From the NCBI GenBank assembly GCA_036426205.1, contig CM071568.1, positions 231,729,727 to 231,793,726 on the forward strand: a stretch of DNA of 64,000 nt, read 5' to 3'. The stretch is from Ascaphus truei (lineage: Eukaryota > Chordata > Amphibia > Anura > Ascaphidae). Shown here piece by piece: positions 1 through 11,640 of the stretch. The notes beneath the pieces were generated by a model. That model saw only the letters and a program-made list of their open reading frames with translations. It was not told the origin of the DNA and searched no databases. The first letter of the stretch is position 1. Each line of letters starts with the position of its first letter. Made by a program: the position numbers and the translations under genes.

Positions 1-658
1 GCTGCCAGAATCACTCTACTCTTTCCTAGATCTGTCTCCGCTTCTCCCCTCATGAAATCCCTCTCCTGGCTTCCGATCAAATCCCGCATCTCACACTCCA
101 CTCTTCTTCTCACTTTTAAAGCTTTACATTCTTCTGCCCCTCCTTACATCTCATCACTAATTTCTCGTTATGCACCATCCAGACTCTTGCGTTCTTCTCA
201 AGGATGTCTTCTTTCTACCCTCTTTGTATCTAAAGCCCTCTCCCGCCTTAAACCTTTTTCACTGACTGCCCCACACCTCTGGAATGCTCTTCCCCTCAGT
301 ACCCGACTAGCACCCTCTCTATCCACCTTTAAGACCCACCTTTAGACACACTTGCTTAAAGAAGCATATGAATAGCACTGTGGATATTCTGAACACGATA
401 CATAAAGCTTGGCCCCCTGCAGACGCACTTACCAGAACTCCCTCCTACTGTCTCTGTACGTTCTACCTACCTACCAATTCGACTGTAAGCTCCTCGGGGC
501 AGGGACTCCTCTTCCGAAATGTTACTTTTATGTCTAAAGCACTTATTCCCATGATCTGTTATTTATATTATCTGTTATTTAATTGATTACCACATGTATT
601 ACTACTGTGAAGTGCTATGTACATTAATGGCACTATATAAATAAAGACATACAATACA
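1..658 (+). pseudogene. L2-like LINE, 3' end (RT C-terminus plus 3' UTR)
   Basis: The frame at 52-345 (97 codons) matches the C-terminal tail of L2/CR1-type LINE reverse transcriptases. It starts with an SWLPIKSRI block, then LTFKALH, then APHLWNALP near the end, and stops at TAG. About 300 bases of 3' UTR follow. They contain the phrase TGTAAGCTCCTCGGGGCAGG at 482-501, typical of L2 3' ends, and finish with AATAAAGACATACAATACAAT-type short repeats near 650. The window edge cuts the 5' side, so the catalytic RT domain is absent. The same 3' tail occurs inverted at 62320-62480. This is a dead fragment; family assignment beyond L2-like is not certain. Confidence 0.8.
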
Positions 659-904
659 ATAAAGCAACAAAAGACAAAAAAGCCCAATGCTACATCCAAT
701 ATGACAAAAATACACAGTGAAATACCTATATATTCTCTTGAAAAGGGTCATTTAGTTAAACCCTTTTGCCAATGCGTTATAACCCTGCAAGCCACATCAA
801 GGCATGACCATTAGCAGGTCCTAACACTACCTGATTAAAATTCTCATTTACCTCTATTTGGAGGGAGACTGACCACATTGGATATGTCCAAACCCAGTAA
901 CATG

Positions 905-993
905 AAAAAGACCTAATTGCCTGCCTGCAGTTAACTAGCTCCCTGCTGGATTTAGAGGCAGTTTCTCTCAAACAGTGATAAGTCCCTGTTACA
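905..993 (-). repeat. 5'-end fragment of the lamin-carrying LTR family
   Basis: Read on the minus strand from 993, the sequence starts TGTAACAGGGAC and follows the first 85 or so bases of the LTR at 17255-17775 closely. The shared stretch covers the 'gagagaaactgcctctaaa' and 'gcagggagct' phrases. Similarity stops near 905. It is a truncated LTR piece and shows that the 13-18 kb element belongs to a dispersed family. Confidence 0.75.
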
Positions 994-1083
994 AGGCCTT
1001 ATATAAGGCATGTATATCAGATTTGATCACTCACATGCTGATCCCTTCATTTGTGCCTGAAAATAACATCTGAGGCAAAAATT

Positions 1084-1232
1084 AAGCATCACATGGTTCA
1101 TCAAGCAACCTGATTGATTCATGTCCCATGTGATTCCTTCCGTTTAAAGATTACCTCATACCGTACCAAAAAAGGAAAGGAATCACATGGTACATCCACC
1201 AATCAAGTTGCTTGATGTACCATGTGGTGCTT
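1084..1232. repeat. Long imperfect hairpin, family A copy 1
   Basis: Arms 1084-1139 and 1176-1232 are about 56 bp each and are reverse complements with roughly eight mismatches, around a 36-bp spacer. The arms carry CACATGGTACATCAAGCAAC-type sequence. A related hairpin lies at 31854-31966 in inverted context, so this is a dispersed foldback-type repeat, not a chance palindrome. Confidence 0.8.
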
Positions 1233-1236
1233 CATT

Positions 1237-2150
1237 TTTACCTAAATCCCTTTCCGGCTAAAATTAGGAAATTACCATGTCACTGATCAAATGTGACAAC
1301 ACAGGCCATATACTGTATAGAGCCTGTTACGTCTCATTTGACCGGATGAAGACGCCGAGTCAAGATCTGGAAAAAGAAAGAAAGAAGAAAAGAAAAGCAA
1401 GCAGACATCTTTAAAGCAACAAAGAAGAACTAATCACCAGAGACTGCACATCAATCAACAGAAAATCAATTGCTTCTGGATTGGATTAATTTTTCCTGCT
1501 TATTTTTTTGTATACTTTTGGGCCACCGGGCAAGAATTCAAGTATTAATTTTTCATTTTTTGGGGATTTTTATTTTTATTGGCCATTGGGCTAGGATTGT
1601 TTTTTGTTTGTTTTTTTGATGGTTGGGCATCGGCCGTTTATTGTATGTATCCGTTAGGGCACCTAGTCTTGGAAGAAGATGATGAGGCAACATCCTGAAT
1701 GAAGAAACAAGAGAAGAAAGAAGACAGGTTTCAAGAAATGAAGAAAAGAAGAAGAATGTAAGAACTACTCACTGGAGACTGCTCTTCTATCAACGAAGGA
1801 TCCAGAGCTTTGGGTCAAATTGAGAATCCACCGGCATACCCCAGAATTTGAAGCTATTAAGCTTGGATTTTTTTTTTGCTTATTTTATGCCATTGGGCTG
1901 GGATTCATTTTTAATGCTTTGTAGTTTTTTTTTTATTTTAAACTTTGCCATCATTCTGGGGTTATTATTCATGATTTTATGGATTCTTAATTTTATTGTC
2001 CTTCTCACTTACCTTGTTTTAAAAAAAAAAGTGTGTGTGTGTGTGCATAGAACGTGCATTTTAAGTAAAACTTCTTTGTGTTTTGTCCCTGTTTTGTCAC
2101 AAAAATTGTATTTGTGATGGTGATGTTTTTAATTAAAAATCAAAACACAA
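1237..2150. repeat. Body of family A repeat; no coding sequence seen
   Basis: The stretch 1286-1370 (paired 'acaggccatata' and 'agcctgttacgtctcattt' phrases) is recognisable, inverted, at 31640-31735. Short phrases near 1686-1697 (gaggcaacatcc) recur inverted at 31640-31655. The rest is purine-rich or T-rich with poly-T and GT runs. No plausible gene is visible. Confidence 0.5.
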
Positions 2151-2159
2151 TTTCAGTGC

Positions 2160-3002
2160 CAACCCCCCCCCCCCCCCCCCCCGCGGCACCCCCGCCCCCC
2201 ACCTGTTTTACCTATTTGCACTTCTATGTGTATAGTAACTGTGAATTGTGTGTGTGTGTGTCGTGTGTGTGTAGGACCACCAACCTTGCTGGCGTAGAGG
2301 GATGCCTGGCACACGTTGTGAGCCAGACAGGTGCCTGCAATAAGGGCAGGGCCGGCAGGAACTGCTGTGACCTGCCACCGGGCCCCCGCAGCACCGCCAG
2401 CCCCCACGGCTGCCCCCCCCCCCCCCACATACCACCTACCACCAGCCCCGGCCCCCCCTCGCAGCACCACCCCCCCATAGTAACCCATCCCTCCCGCCCC
2501 CCCCCCCCCCCTATGACATCACCTCCTTCCCCCCGCCAGTTTCACTTCCATCCACCTCCCCCTCCCTCTCAGCACCGCAACTTCCCCCCTGCTCCAGCCC
2601 CCCCTTACCATCCCCCTTGCCTCCCCCTCGTCCTGCAGCAATGTCCCTCCCCTCCCTCGCCCACCACCTCCCCCCACCCCTCCGCACAACCAAACCGCCC
2701 TCTGCATCCACTGGCTCCACAGCCCCCCCCCCCCCCCACGCAGCCACCGAGTCTGATCTGAGACACCCCCAAGGAAAGCCTGATTGTTATATGTGGCTTG
2801 GGTGTTTGTGTTGGTTATGTTTTATGTATTTGGTTTTGGGGTATCTTTTTATGTATTGGGGGTTGGGGTATTTTTTTTATATATGTATTGGGGTTTGGGG
2901 GTATAGTTTGTAAATATATGTTTTTGGGAGGTGAGGTTTTTTTTATACTGTATTGTGGGGGGGTATTTTTTTATGCGTTGGGCTGGGAGGACGAGGGGTT
3001 TA
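2160..3002 (+). repeat. C-rich minisatellite plus GT-rich tail of a hAT-like element, truncated
   Basis: This has the same architecture as the complete element at 21370-22516. It has an 'aactgctgtgacctgcc' block (2359-2375), a degenerate C-rich tract, a 'tctgatctgagac' joint (2752-2764), and a GT-rich tract built on 'tgtattggggg'. Neither terminal repeat is visible and it abuts the T-run of the LINE 3' end at 3003. The proline-rich frames here come from base composition. Confidence 0.6.
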
Positions 3003-3613
3003 TTTTTTTTTTTTTTACTTGTTAAATTTTTATTAAACTTATTTTTTTTTGCTCAAACTATGAAAAAACATAACATATAAAAGGGGGGATAGGGGAGGGG
3101 GGAAGTGATAGGCTTTGTAAAAATAATAACATTGTACACAAATTTAACTGTCACATAAATCACTCTGTTCCAAGTATTCTAATCTATGTATGGGGATCGA
3201 TCCTGCATGGCGAACCAAGGAGCCCAAATCTCATGAGAATTGTGAGTCGGATGCCCATTCAGATAGGCTGAGAGTTTTTTCCATATAACTATATGCCAGA
3301 TTTTATTGTTTATTTGGTTGAATGGGGGGGGCAGGTTGTTTCCAATTTTTGGCATTGTACACCGTCGCATTATAACATTTGGGTTAGTACTCTAGTTTTT
3401 TTTTCGGGTAATATTGGCTATTGGCTTGCCTAACAATATATACTGGGTCATGTTGGGACAGTGATTTCAGGATCTTGTGTATAAGGTGAACACTTCTTCG
3501 CAAGTTTTGGATTTTGGACATTGACCAGAATATATGCCGAATATCCCCAACTCCCCAATACATATTTTTTATTTGTGAGGGTCTCGCATTTTTTAGGCAT
3601 TGTCCAGTATTTT
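3003..3613 (-). pseudogene. L1/Tx1-like LINE: 3' UTR and ORF2 C-terminal end
   Basis: On the minus strand a decayed L1-type ORF2 tail is readable in broken frames. It has an IRHIFWSMSKIQ block (about 3500-3550), matching the usual HIFW-C-P-K-I motif, then LIHKIL. Further on, an NNKIWHIVIWKKLSAYL-like stretch and APW come near 3200-3330. A short 3' UTR ends in the A-tract seen as poly-T at 3003-3017. The upstream part of ORF2 resumes at 4184 beyond a hAT-like insert. Several frameshifts and stops make it inactive. Confidence 0.75.
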
Positions 3614-4183
3614 GGACACGCCACTGCAACCCTAGCCTCCCCCCCCCCCCCATAGCCATCCTGCACCACCGCGTAACAACGCCCCCCCCTCCCCAATAGC
3701 CAATGGCAACCCTTGCACAACATCCACTGCTGGCCCCCCCATGCTGCCAACCCCCCCCCCATTACAGCACCGCCCCCAAGCAGTCCCAGCAACTGCCCCC
3801 CAGTAGCAACCACCGCTCCCACTGTCCATTTCCCTAAGCCAACTGCCTCCCTTCCTGCGCCACCACCATGTCACACCGCAGCCACTGGGCCTGACCTGAG
3901 ACAATCCATTCAAAGGTAAGTCTGATTTTTTATTGTATTGGGGTGTATTTTTATATGTATGGGTGGTGGGGGTATATTTTTATATGTATGGGGGGTGGGT
4001 GTTTTTTGATAGTTTATTGGGGGGGTTTGGTGTATTTTTTTATTATGTATTGGGGGGTTAAGGTCAAAAGTTGACGCTACTCGACAAACTTTCCGGCGGT
4101 GCGCAGGGGTGTTGGGGGGTGGGGGGAGCCGGCTGTCTTTCATGTGTCCTGGGCCCCATGATTTCTTTCTGTTGGGTGCCATG
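3614..4183 (+). mobile_element. hAT-like nonautonomous element fragment inside LINE ORF2
   Basis: C-rich repeats are followed by 'gcctgacctgagac' (3888-3901), 'ggtaagtctgatttt' and a GT-rich tract. The sequence ends with 'cctgggccccatgatttc' and a terminal CTGTTGGGTGCCATG at 4169-4183. This is the same order and right end as the element at 21370-22516. The left terminal repeat is missing, so no target duplication can be shown. It separates the ORF2 tail (below 3613) from the rest of ORF2 (above 4184). Confidence 0.65.
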
Positions 4184-7100
4184 TCTGTGTATGAAAAGGG
4201 GTGGTGCTTAATGGGGCGCCATAAACATTAAAGTGACAGTGATAAAGTAATACACATATATCTAGAAAATCGTGATACTTACACACACAATGGTCGGTTG
4301 TGCACTGTCACGCGTGTAGATGGTATGCTTTCTCAATCCTCGTGGCAAGTGGGATTGGAGCATCAGGAAGCTCATACCTGTGAAACCTAAAAAAAAATAC
4401 AAAGGCTTTTGTGTCAAATTGGATGACCAATAGTGAGATAAACTGGCTACCCATGTCTGCACATAATAACTCACAAACGTAAGTGGAAAGGGGCACATAA
4501 AGGTATCTTTAAGAAATGGCTGCAATCCGTGTCTGCAGGATGCGCCAGAACCGGGACCACTATACATAAACGCCATTTATAATCTTTCTCCGTATAACTG
4601 CGATGTGAGTTCCCGAATTGTCTGCTTCTGCCAGACTAGCTTTTCAAATTGGGTCAGCGCTGAATAAGGGGCTATTTTATTATAAAATGCTCGCACTTGG
4701 AGGTATTTAAAAAATTCAGAATGGGGATTGCTTTTCAGATCTTATTTGCTCAAATGATTTAATTTTGTTGCCACAGCCCTCCATCTTAGGCTAAGGCGCG
4801 TATAGCCAGCCGTTTTTCTCCAGCTAAAGGTATCTACTGCACTGCAGACCACGAGCAAAGTCGGTTCCCCCAAGGGGGGACATCAGGATTTTGGTGGTGA
4901 GGGATATATGCTTTGACGTGGTCCTAGTTGAAGCGAGTTGGTCACAGAGGAAAGCGGCAATGCAGCACCTGTATGTTGCTTTTTTGGGAGTCCAGATCAA
5001 GGATTGCGCTCTCGGGGCACCTTGGGTGTGTCCCTTTCTATTTCCACCCTCATCTTTCACAATGCGGGTTGGAATGCCATTGGACAATTTGGCTTAATTG
5101 CGCCGCTTTGTTTAGTAGGAGACACAGACAAGGTACGCTAAGCCCCCTGCTTGTGAGGGTCTTTCATTTCTCAGTGGGTCAAGTTTTGTTTACTCCTCGT
5201 TTTAGTCGGTTGGCCCCAATAAGATTTGGGTAGTTCTGCTACTGAAGCGAGAGTGGTCTTTAGTCTCAGTGGCACCGGAGTGTTTGGAATAGGTATAGGA
5301 TACGGGGAAGAGAATTCATTTTATACTTTGTATCCTACCTAGCCAAGAGATTCTCTGGAGGGACCATTTTGATAGATGCAGCTTTTAGTGATCTGAATAG
5401 GGGGGTTAGTTTCGCCTTAATAAATTTCTAACAATCCTTAGTACTATGGGATAACCCAAGTATTTAATCTGGTTCTTTTCCAATTAAAATTGAAATTAAG
5501 CTTTAGTAGCTTTTCCACACTCTGTGGGGAGGCTGATTGTTTAGAGCTTTCTGATTTAGATTGATTGATTTTTGAATCCCGAGTATTTTAGTGAATTTGT
5601 CCTGCAGATTAATAGTGATTTGGGCAGCCGTGAGGGGGGGGGTTGGTGTGTCGTTAAGTAGGTATAGAACGTCCGTATAGGCTCTTTGTGGGATTGCGTG
5701 TCAATGTTTAACCCCAACTATAGCAGACAGCCACGGATCTGAGCTGCTAAGTGTTGCATACAGGGCCAACAGAGGGGGATAACGGGCACACCCCTGTTCT
5801 CATGCCACTTTTAATTTTGGAATTGGGCATATGGAAACCCTGGTGTAGGACCCTAGCAGTAGGGCCTGAGTAAGGGCCTAACCCTTCACCTCACACTTTC
5901 CCCAAATCCCAACGCCCCGCTCTCTCTTTTAAATAACGGCCGTCCGATCCTGTCTAGACGTCTTTTTTGGTCGACCAGACTTAACATCATAATTTGTGAT
6001 TTTCCACTGTTAGTCATGAGTAATCGAGGTCAATCATGGATCTGTGGTATTAGGTTGGCTTCTGGTGGGGTGGGTCTTTAAGTAGGTCCCCTTGAGCTTG
6101 GTGTCAATCACTCTGGCACTCTGACTAGTCATTCCGAGTTGGGTCGCGAATTGTCATATTAGGGTTGTGTCAAGCGGTTTGCCTGACTTTATGATAGTGA
6201 ATGACCCAGATCTCGTGGCCCAGCATAGATTGCTGTACTTACTTTGGGCCGAATCGGGCGTCTTGGCGTAAGCACTTTTCGAAACTTCTATTTAATAGGA
6301 TATGCATCGAGAAGCGTGTCATCCAGTTGGGCTTTGTGGTTTCAATCTATATCCGGCTAGATTCCCCAGTGATAAACCGCCCCTAAGTCTCTCTGTCCAA
6401 CGTGAGCTTGGTCAATTTGAGTTTCTGAAATCCCAGTGAGCCTTCGTTTTTGTGCACTTTCCACCGTTTTGTAAAGCGAGATTATAATCATACAACATGT
6501 TGTGTGGCGCCAGTTGGTAGTCTGCTTAATCAATCGAGATTGGTAGTGTCGTCTTTACGAAGCTAGTTTATACGCCCCGGAAGCCATCGCAGTTATTCTT
6601 AATCATCTGTGCTATTCGTCCAGGACAATGTTCGGCCGCCAAGCCTCATACACATTGTCTTGCCCTGCTCAAAGCATTTTACTTTCTGTCTTATTCTAAT
6701 CCTTGAGCTTGTCTGATTTTTATGTCTCGCAGATTGATCTTAGTTCAGGGCACTTTTTTGCGTGGCCCTTTCTCACCGCTGTAAGATCTCGAACCGTCGA
6801 AAATATATCAACTCTATGAATGGTTGGCCATCTGGAGCCTCTAGACGTTCAACTACGTGAATTCATTCGTATTGTCTCTGTACTGTCAACAGCAATCTGG
6901 TATTGTCCGGTTTTAGCCTGTTGTAATTTCTCGGAAAAAATACGTCTCCACGCAAAGATATAATCGAGTATTCATCTTGGTCTGGGATTGTGTTTATGTC
7001 GAGATAGGCTAGAACTTTGATACTTTTCCTTCCTTCCCGGGCTGGCACACATACGGCTCTATGTCCGCCTGAGCCTCCGATTCTGATCAAGATTGTGATT

Positions 7101-8460
7101 CATATGGTTAATTTTCTTTACAATGTGCAATCTATCAGATTTATGTTACAAACTGTAATGGTGGAGGTCTTATATACCCGCAGGTGCCAACCAGCGAACA
7201 GTCCTACTAGAGACAAGCAGTAGTCGATTCTACTATCGATGAGTTGTGAGGATGAGAATAGAACGTGTATCTCTTCCATCTTTCCACGGGTGCAGCTCTC
7301 TCCAAATATCCCTAATGGTTCTCCTGGAGGCCTGAGGTCAGGAGTGACTCACTCTTTTTTGTTACTCTCTTGGGGGGCTGGATCTTATCCATGCTGGCTA
7401 GGCTATGTTAAATCCTCCTCAATAAATAATGTGGCCCATGTGCCCCGGTATTCAGAGTTTGGAGAAGGTATTCAAATTTTTTTTGTCTTAGCTTCGCAGG
7501 GATCGTACACGGCTTCTGGGTTATAGGTTGCTCATGTATGAACCCTTTAGGAATGATAGCGACCCCTTCTTTTCTTTTTTGAAACTGTTTTTACTTAAGG
7601 GTATCTGTTGTGGAAAAGAATGAGCAATTCCCCCTCTTTTTTCAGGGGCTGTTGCGAGGAAGCACTGTGGTATTGGTTAGATCCATGAACCGGGGTGCGC
7701 TTTTGGTCTCTAAAATGAAGATTTTTTCTTGAAGCATCAACTATGTCGGCACCCACCACTTTTTAATATTCGTAAAATGCTATCTTGCGTTTTTAGGGCG
7801 CGTTGAAACACCTTTACGTATGTAGAATGACTGTGTCTAGGGCCATCTAGTGGTCTGGGTGTGTAGGGCATATCATGAGCCATAGTCTTACTTCCCTTTC
7901 TAGGGCCGAGATATACCGTCTGATGGATTTTCCTGATTAGATGTTGAGATGTCTTTGCTTTCCGCATATTCTCATGGCCTCCGCTCCTCTTCTTCTGGGG
8001 GGGGGGGGGAGTGGTGGAATGGAGGGCCATGCCCCGGGGGGGGACAACGTGAAGGTAGTAAGGGGCAAGAAACATATACACTACGAACAAAGTAGACAAA
8101 CCACGTGAAATCGTAAACAGTAAGTTTCGTGTTTCTGACATTGAATAATCCCATGAAGTGAAGAAGATCCTCCCTGGGTGGACCCAGGACCATTCCTTAA
8201 TAACCATAGGTATGTGCCGACAGACAAACGTCGTAACGGTGGACCTTGTCTTGTGTCCGCGGGGACCAGCCCTCCTAGGGACGAAAACTACACAATTACC
8301 CTGGGAATGGGTCGAGAAGAAAGCCTGCAGCGGGGGTATTCCCCGCCAGCGCATTCTTAAAGCATATATACTATATAATTTGCACTTTGTACCAGCAATA
8401 CATCGCTAATAACTTTTGTAGATAAAAAACTTTACAACACCTCAAACGCCACACTCCTCA
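4184..8460 (-). pseudogene. L1/Tx1-like LINE ORF2 (endonuclease and reverse transcriptase), decayed
   Basis: ORF2 of an L1-clade retrotransposon encodes the endonuclease and reverse transcriptase used for target-primed insertion. On the minus strand the order of recognisable blocks is correct. The endonuclease C-terminus lies at 7312-7210 (DIWRELHPW, SHPHN, then RIDY in shifting frames). An arm preceding RT is near 6863-6960. A damaged YADD box followed by LTVEN lies at about 6040-5995. A 'KEP-ILGLSHSTKDC' block is near 5480, KMNSLPRILYLFQT at 5322-5281, and FFKYLQVRAFYNKI near 4720-4670. Frameshifts and stops are scattered throughout. The 205-codon frame at 7737-8354 is only part of it. The N-terminal boundary near 8460 is uncertain. 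Confidence 0.8.
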
Positions 8461-9390
8461 GAGGGTATCGTGAGCTAGCTTCTGGATGTGTACGGACAAT
8501 TCCACCCATCTAAACCTCCCCTCTAATCTTACATCCTTAACCTTTAACCCCTAGATGACATTTCTGTGAAAGCCTAACTACACCTACCTCTGTGGCTAAC
8601 TTAGCTCCGCCTACTACCTAAACTGCTGCGGTCTGATTTAATACGAATATCTTCAGAACCGCCCTTCTATGATCTCCCCCCCACCCCCTCCGCCCACACT
8701 GTCTCGCCTCCCTCCCCCCGCTCCTCTCCGTCCGTGCTCCCTCTCGTTCGCCTCTCCCACCACCATCTCCCCCCCCTCCCGTACTTACACCCCCCCTCCT
8801 TCCTGTCCTTCGTCCTTATCATATTGGGAAACATCATTTGGAGAATGATTTTGGCCTGAACATGCAGCCACAGATATTGCCTATATAATTAAAGTGCCTA
8901 ATTTGCAGCCTGAGTAATTGCAAAGTAACAATGCTACTTCATTCACACATGAGCTAAATAGATCAGGATATCGAAGCTGGACACGATAAAACCTGTTTCT
9001 CTGCATTCCCTGGCTTGTGAGTGGCAGTTAAGGAGAGTATATAGCCACCCTAGTAGTCCTTCTCAGTTCGTCGATGTTAGCAAGGAGAAAGAGTCTAAGA
9101 ATGTTCCCGTAGTTACAAAGGATAAACAGTGATTTTACATTAGCCTTTCTCCTTATCCTTTTTCCTGGGGTGTTCTACACAGTGTGTAAATTCCAGGTCG
9201 AATGTCTGAAATAAACTTCATCTGGGTCTCTCTTTATTGGTTGCAATGTCGTAGATTATACATTCTTAATTTGTTGTCCATTGAAAAGGCATCACACCTA
9301 CGTACTGTCACATCAAATTTGCCCTTCTTTGTCTCCAGAAATAGAATTTTGTCACTATATGATTTTCCTTAAAACGAACGAGATCTCGCT
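8461..9390. other. No recognisable gene; C-rich and unique-looking DNA
   Basis: 8660-8810 is pyrimidine-rich (CTCCCC runs). 8815-9390 is mixed sequence with no frame or repeat structure I can identify. It lies between ORF2 and ORF1 of the same LINE and may be inserted DNA or very decayed LINE sequence. Confidence 0.4.
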
Positions 9391-9394
9391 TCTC

Positions 9395-10215
9395 TCCCCC
9401 CCTACTCCTCTCCTCCTCCAGTCTTCTCCATCCTCTCTCTCCTCCCCCCCCCTGTCCTCTCTCCCTCCTACCCTCCCTGTCCTGTTCTCTCTCCTCTCCC
9501 TCTACCCTCCCTCCTGCTCTCTCCCACCCTCTCCTCCCGAATCCCACTCCCCTTCCTCTTCCCTCATATCCCTTTTACTCTCTCCCCCCCCTCCCCTCCG
9601 TCTTACTCTCTCCTCTCCCCCTCTCCCTCCTTCTTATCTCTCTCCCCCTCCCCTCCTTATCTCTCTTCCCCTCCCCTCCATATCTCTCTCTTTCCCTTCC
9701 CTCTTCCTGCCTTCTTATCTCTCTCCCCCCCACCCCTCCTTCATTATCTCTCTCCCCCTCCCCTCTTTCTTATCTCTCTCCCCCTTCCCTCCTTATCTCT
9801 CCCCCCTCCCTTCCTTCTTATCTCTCTCTCCCCCCTCCCCTCCTTCTTATCTCTCTCCCCCTCCCCTCCTTCTTATCTCTCTCCCCCTCTCCTCTTTCTT
9901 ATCTCTCTTCCCCTCCCCTCCTTCTTATCTCTCTCTATCTCCCTCCCCTCTTCCTGCCTTCTTATCTCTCTCCCCCCTCCCCTCCTTCATTATCTCTCAC
10001 CCCCCTTCCCCTCCTCATCTCTCTCCCCCCTTCCCTCCTTCTTATCTCTCCCCCCCTCCCTTCCTTCTTATCTCTTTCTCCCCCCCTCCCCTCCTTCTTA
10101 TCTCTCTCCCCCCCTCCCCTCCTTATCTCTCTCTTCCCCCTCCCCTCCTTCTTATCTCCCCCTCCCCTCCTTCTTATGTATCTCCCCCCATTCTCTCTTG
10201 TATCTCCCCCCCTCC
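9395..10215. repeat. CT-rich minisatellite, about 27-bp unit
   Basis: Many degenerate tandem copies of a unit close to 'tccttcttatctctctcccc' plus 'cctcccc' fill this stretch. The 479-codon open frame on the plus strand, made of Pro, Ser and Leu repeats, is a by-product of a stop-poor pyrimidine tract. The array sits inside the LINE, between its two ORFs. Confidence 0.9.
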
Positions 10216-10254
10216 CCTCTTGTCTCTCCCCCACAACCCCCTCCAAGCGCCACC

Positions 10255-10535
10255 CGGTCACGGCCCCGCGCGCATGCGCATGCCAGGGCCGACGTCTGAA
10301 GCGGCGGGGCGGGACCGGAGGAGGAGAGGCCGCCATCTTGGAGGTGGTATCGGGAGCGCAGCCAGCGGCCCGCACCTCTCCTCTCCCCGGAGGCACCCGC
10401 ACCGCTCAGGAGAGAAGCCGGTCGCCCCTCCGGGACCCGCATGCGCATGCCAGCGCCGACGTCAGAAGCGGCGGGGCTGGACCGGAACCAGCCCTTCTCC
10501 AGGAGGTCACCGGAGCCTCCCCCCCCCTGTGAGGA
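10255..10535. repeat. CpG-rich duplicated block
   Basis: Two copies of a GC-rich phrase, 'cgcatgcgcatgccag' followed by 'gccgacgtc' and 'gaagcggcggggc', lie at about 10268-10310 and 10438-10480. They could be promoter-like DNA of an inserted element. Function is unknown. Confidence 0.6.
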
Positions 10536-10539
10536 AGCC

Positions 10540-11485
10540 CGTGGGGAGGACCCAGGGGACCCCGAAGACTGCTCAAGGCCCAACCTGCGCAGAAAAGCTT
10601 CACCCTCCTCTGGTCTTTTTAAGGTATGTGGGGTGCCATTTTTATCACCAGCAGAGCGAAGGGGAACAGCCAGCGATACTTTATGGTGTTGTCCCGCAGC
10701 GCTTTTGTGACCGGCCATAAATTCCTCCTCCTGGCCAACGTAGCTGGGGCTAAATCCTGAAATACTTGGAACTGGACCTCGTCAAATTCAGTGTATTTTT
10801 GGTTCCTGGTCTTTTGGGTTATGGTTTCCTTCGTTTGAAAAAAATGAAAACGGACAATAATGTCTCTGGGGGGGTCCCCTTGTTGGGGGCGGGAGCGGAG
10901 CGCCCTATGGCACCTATCCAGGTGTCTATCTGTTTCAGGTCCGTCTGGAATTAGGTGTTCAACCCAGCGTGTGATGAAGTCCTCTTGGTCTGTTACAGCT
11001 TCCGGTACCCCCCTGATACGGAGGTTGTTTCTCCTGTCCCTGTTGTTGGAGTCTTCCAGCTTGTCTACTATCTCCCGCACCTGGGCTGACAGGGAGGCAA
11101 CCTCAGCTTTAGTTTGCTGCAGGGCAGATATAGTTTAGTCAGATTTTACCTCCAGCGTGTTGGTCCGTTCTCCCAGGGCATCCAGGTCTTTGGGAAGGGC
11201 CCATAGTTCAGACTTGAAAAAAAGCCTCATCTCCCCGCATAATTCTTTTATGTCCTTAACCCTGGCCCACTCCTGGTCTCCAGCTCCTGCGGGTGGTCTG
11301 TTAGCCCCCGGTTCTGTGTCCATGACCGTCTCATCGTTGGGCAATTGGGGGGGAGGTCTGTCCTTGTTCCTGCTCTCCTTGCTTTTCCCACCCATCGCCA
11401 TTGCTGCAGGGGACTTGCAAGGGGTTTTATGGAAGTAGTTTGCTACTGAAGTGACTTTTCTGCCCCTTCTTGTGGTCAGCGGCAT
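10540..11485 (-). pseudogene. L1-type ORF1 protein (transposase_22-like RNA-binding protein)
   Basis: ORF1p of L1 elements is an RNA-binding, trimeric coiled-coil chaperone. The N-terminal 116 codons (11485-11138) end at an in-frame TGA (11135-11137). The same frame continues for 18 codons into the 153-codon frame (11080-10619). That frame carries NNLRIRGVPE, DIIVRFHFFQTKE and a DLAPATLARRR to IKYRWLFPFAL series, which are hallmark L1 ORF1 RRM and C-terminal motifs. A frameshift near 10640 moves the expected C-terminus into another frame (KNGTPHTLKRPEEGEAFLRRL). The start is the ATG at 11485. It is the 5' ORF of the LINE whose ORF2 lies at 8460-3180, so one 6-kb element with inserts is likely. 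Confidence 0.85.
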
Positions 11486-11640
11486 CCCCCGCTGTTCAGA
11501 TACTTGAGGTTGTCTTTTTTGTAAATTTTCGTGCCAAAAATGCTGTTATTTAGTTAATTGTGTGCACTGACGGGCTGGAGCTCAGCTAACAAGCATCCAT
11601 GCACCACAGCTCCCAAGCTCCGCCCACACCAAAATTATAG
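11486..11640 (-). other. Probable LINE 5' UTR
   Basis: This is the sequence upstream of ORF1, ending at GC-rich 'agctccgcccacacc' on the plus strand. Beyond 11641 the DNA turns G/T-rich, so the element's 5' end probably lies near here. No target duplication could be confirmed. Confidence 0.45.

Noticed and set aside
2078..2761. 227-codon proline-rich frame and overlapping glycine-rich minus frames
   Set aside because: The C-rich minisatellite belongs to the hAT-like element family. Length comes from base composition.
3614..4183. A complete hAT insertion with 8-bp duplication in the LINE
   Set aside because: The right end is present, but no left terminus or matching duplication was found near 3614.
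9281..10720. 479-codon plus-strand open frame rich in Pro, Ser and Leu
   Set aside because: It is produced by the CT-rich minisatellite with few possible stops. There are no domains, and L1 ORF1 lies on the other strand at its end.
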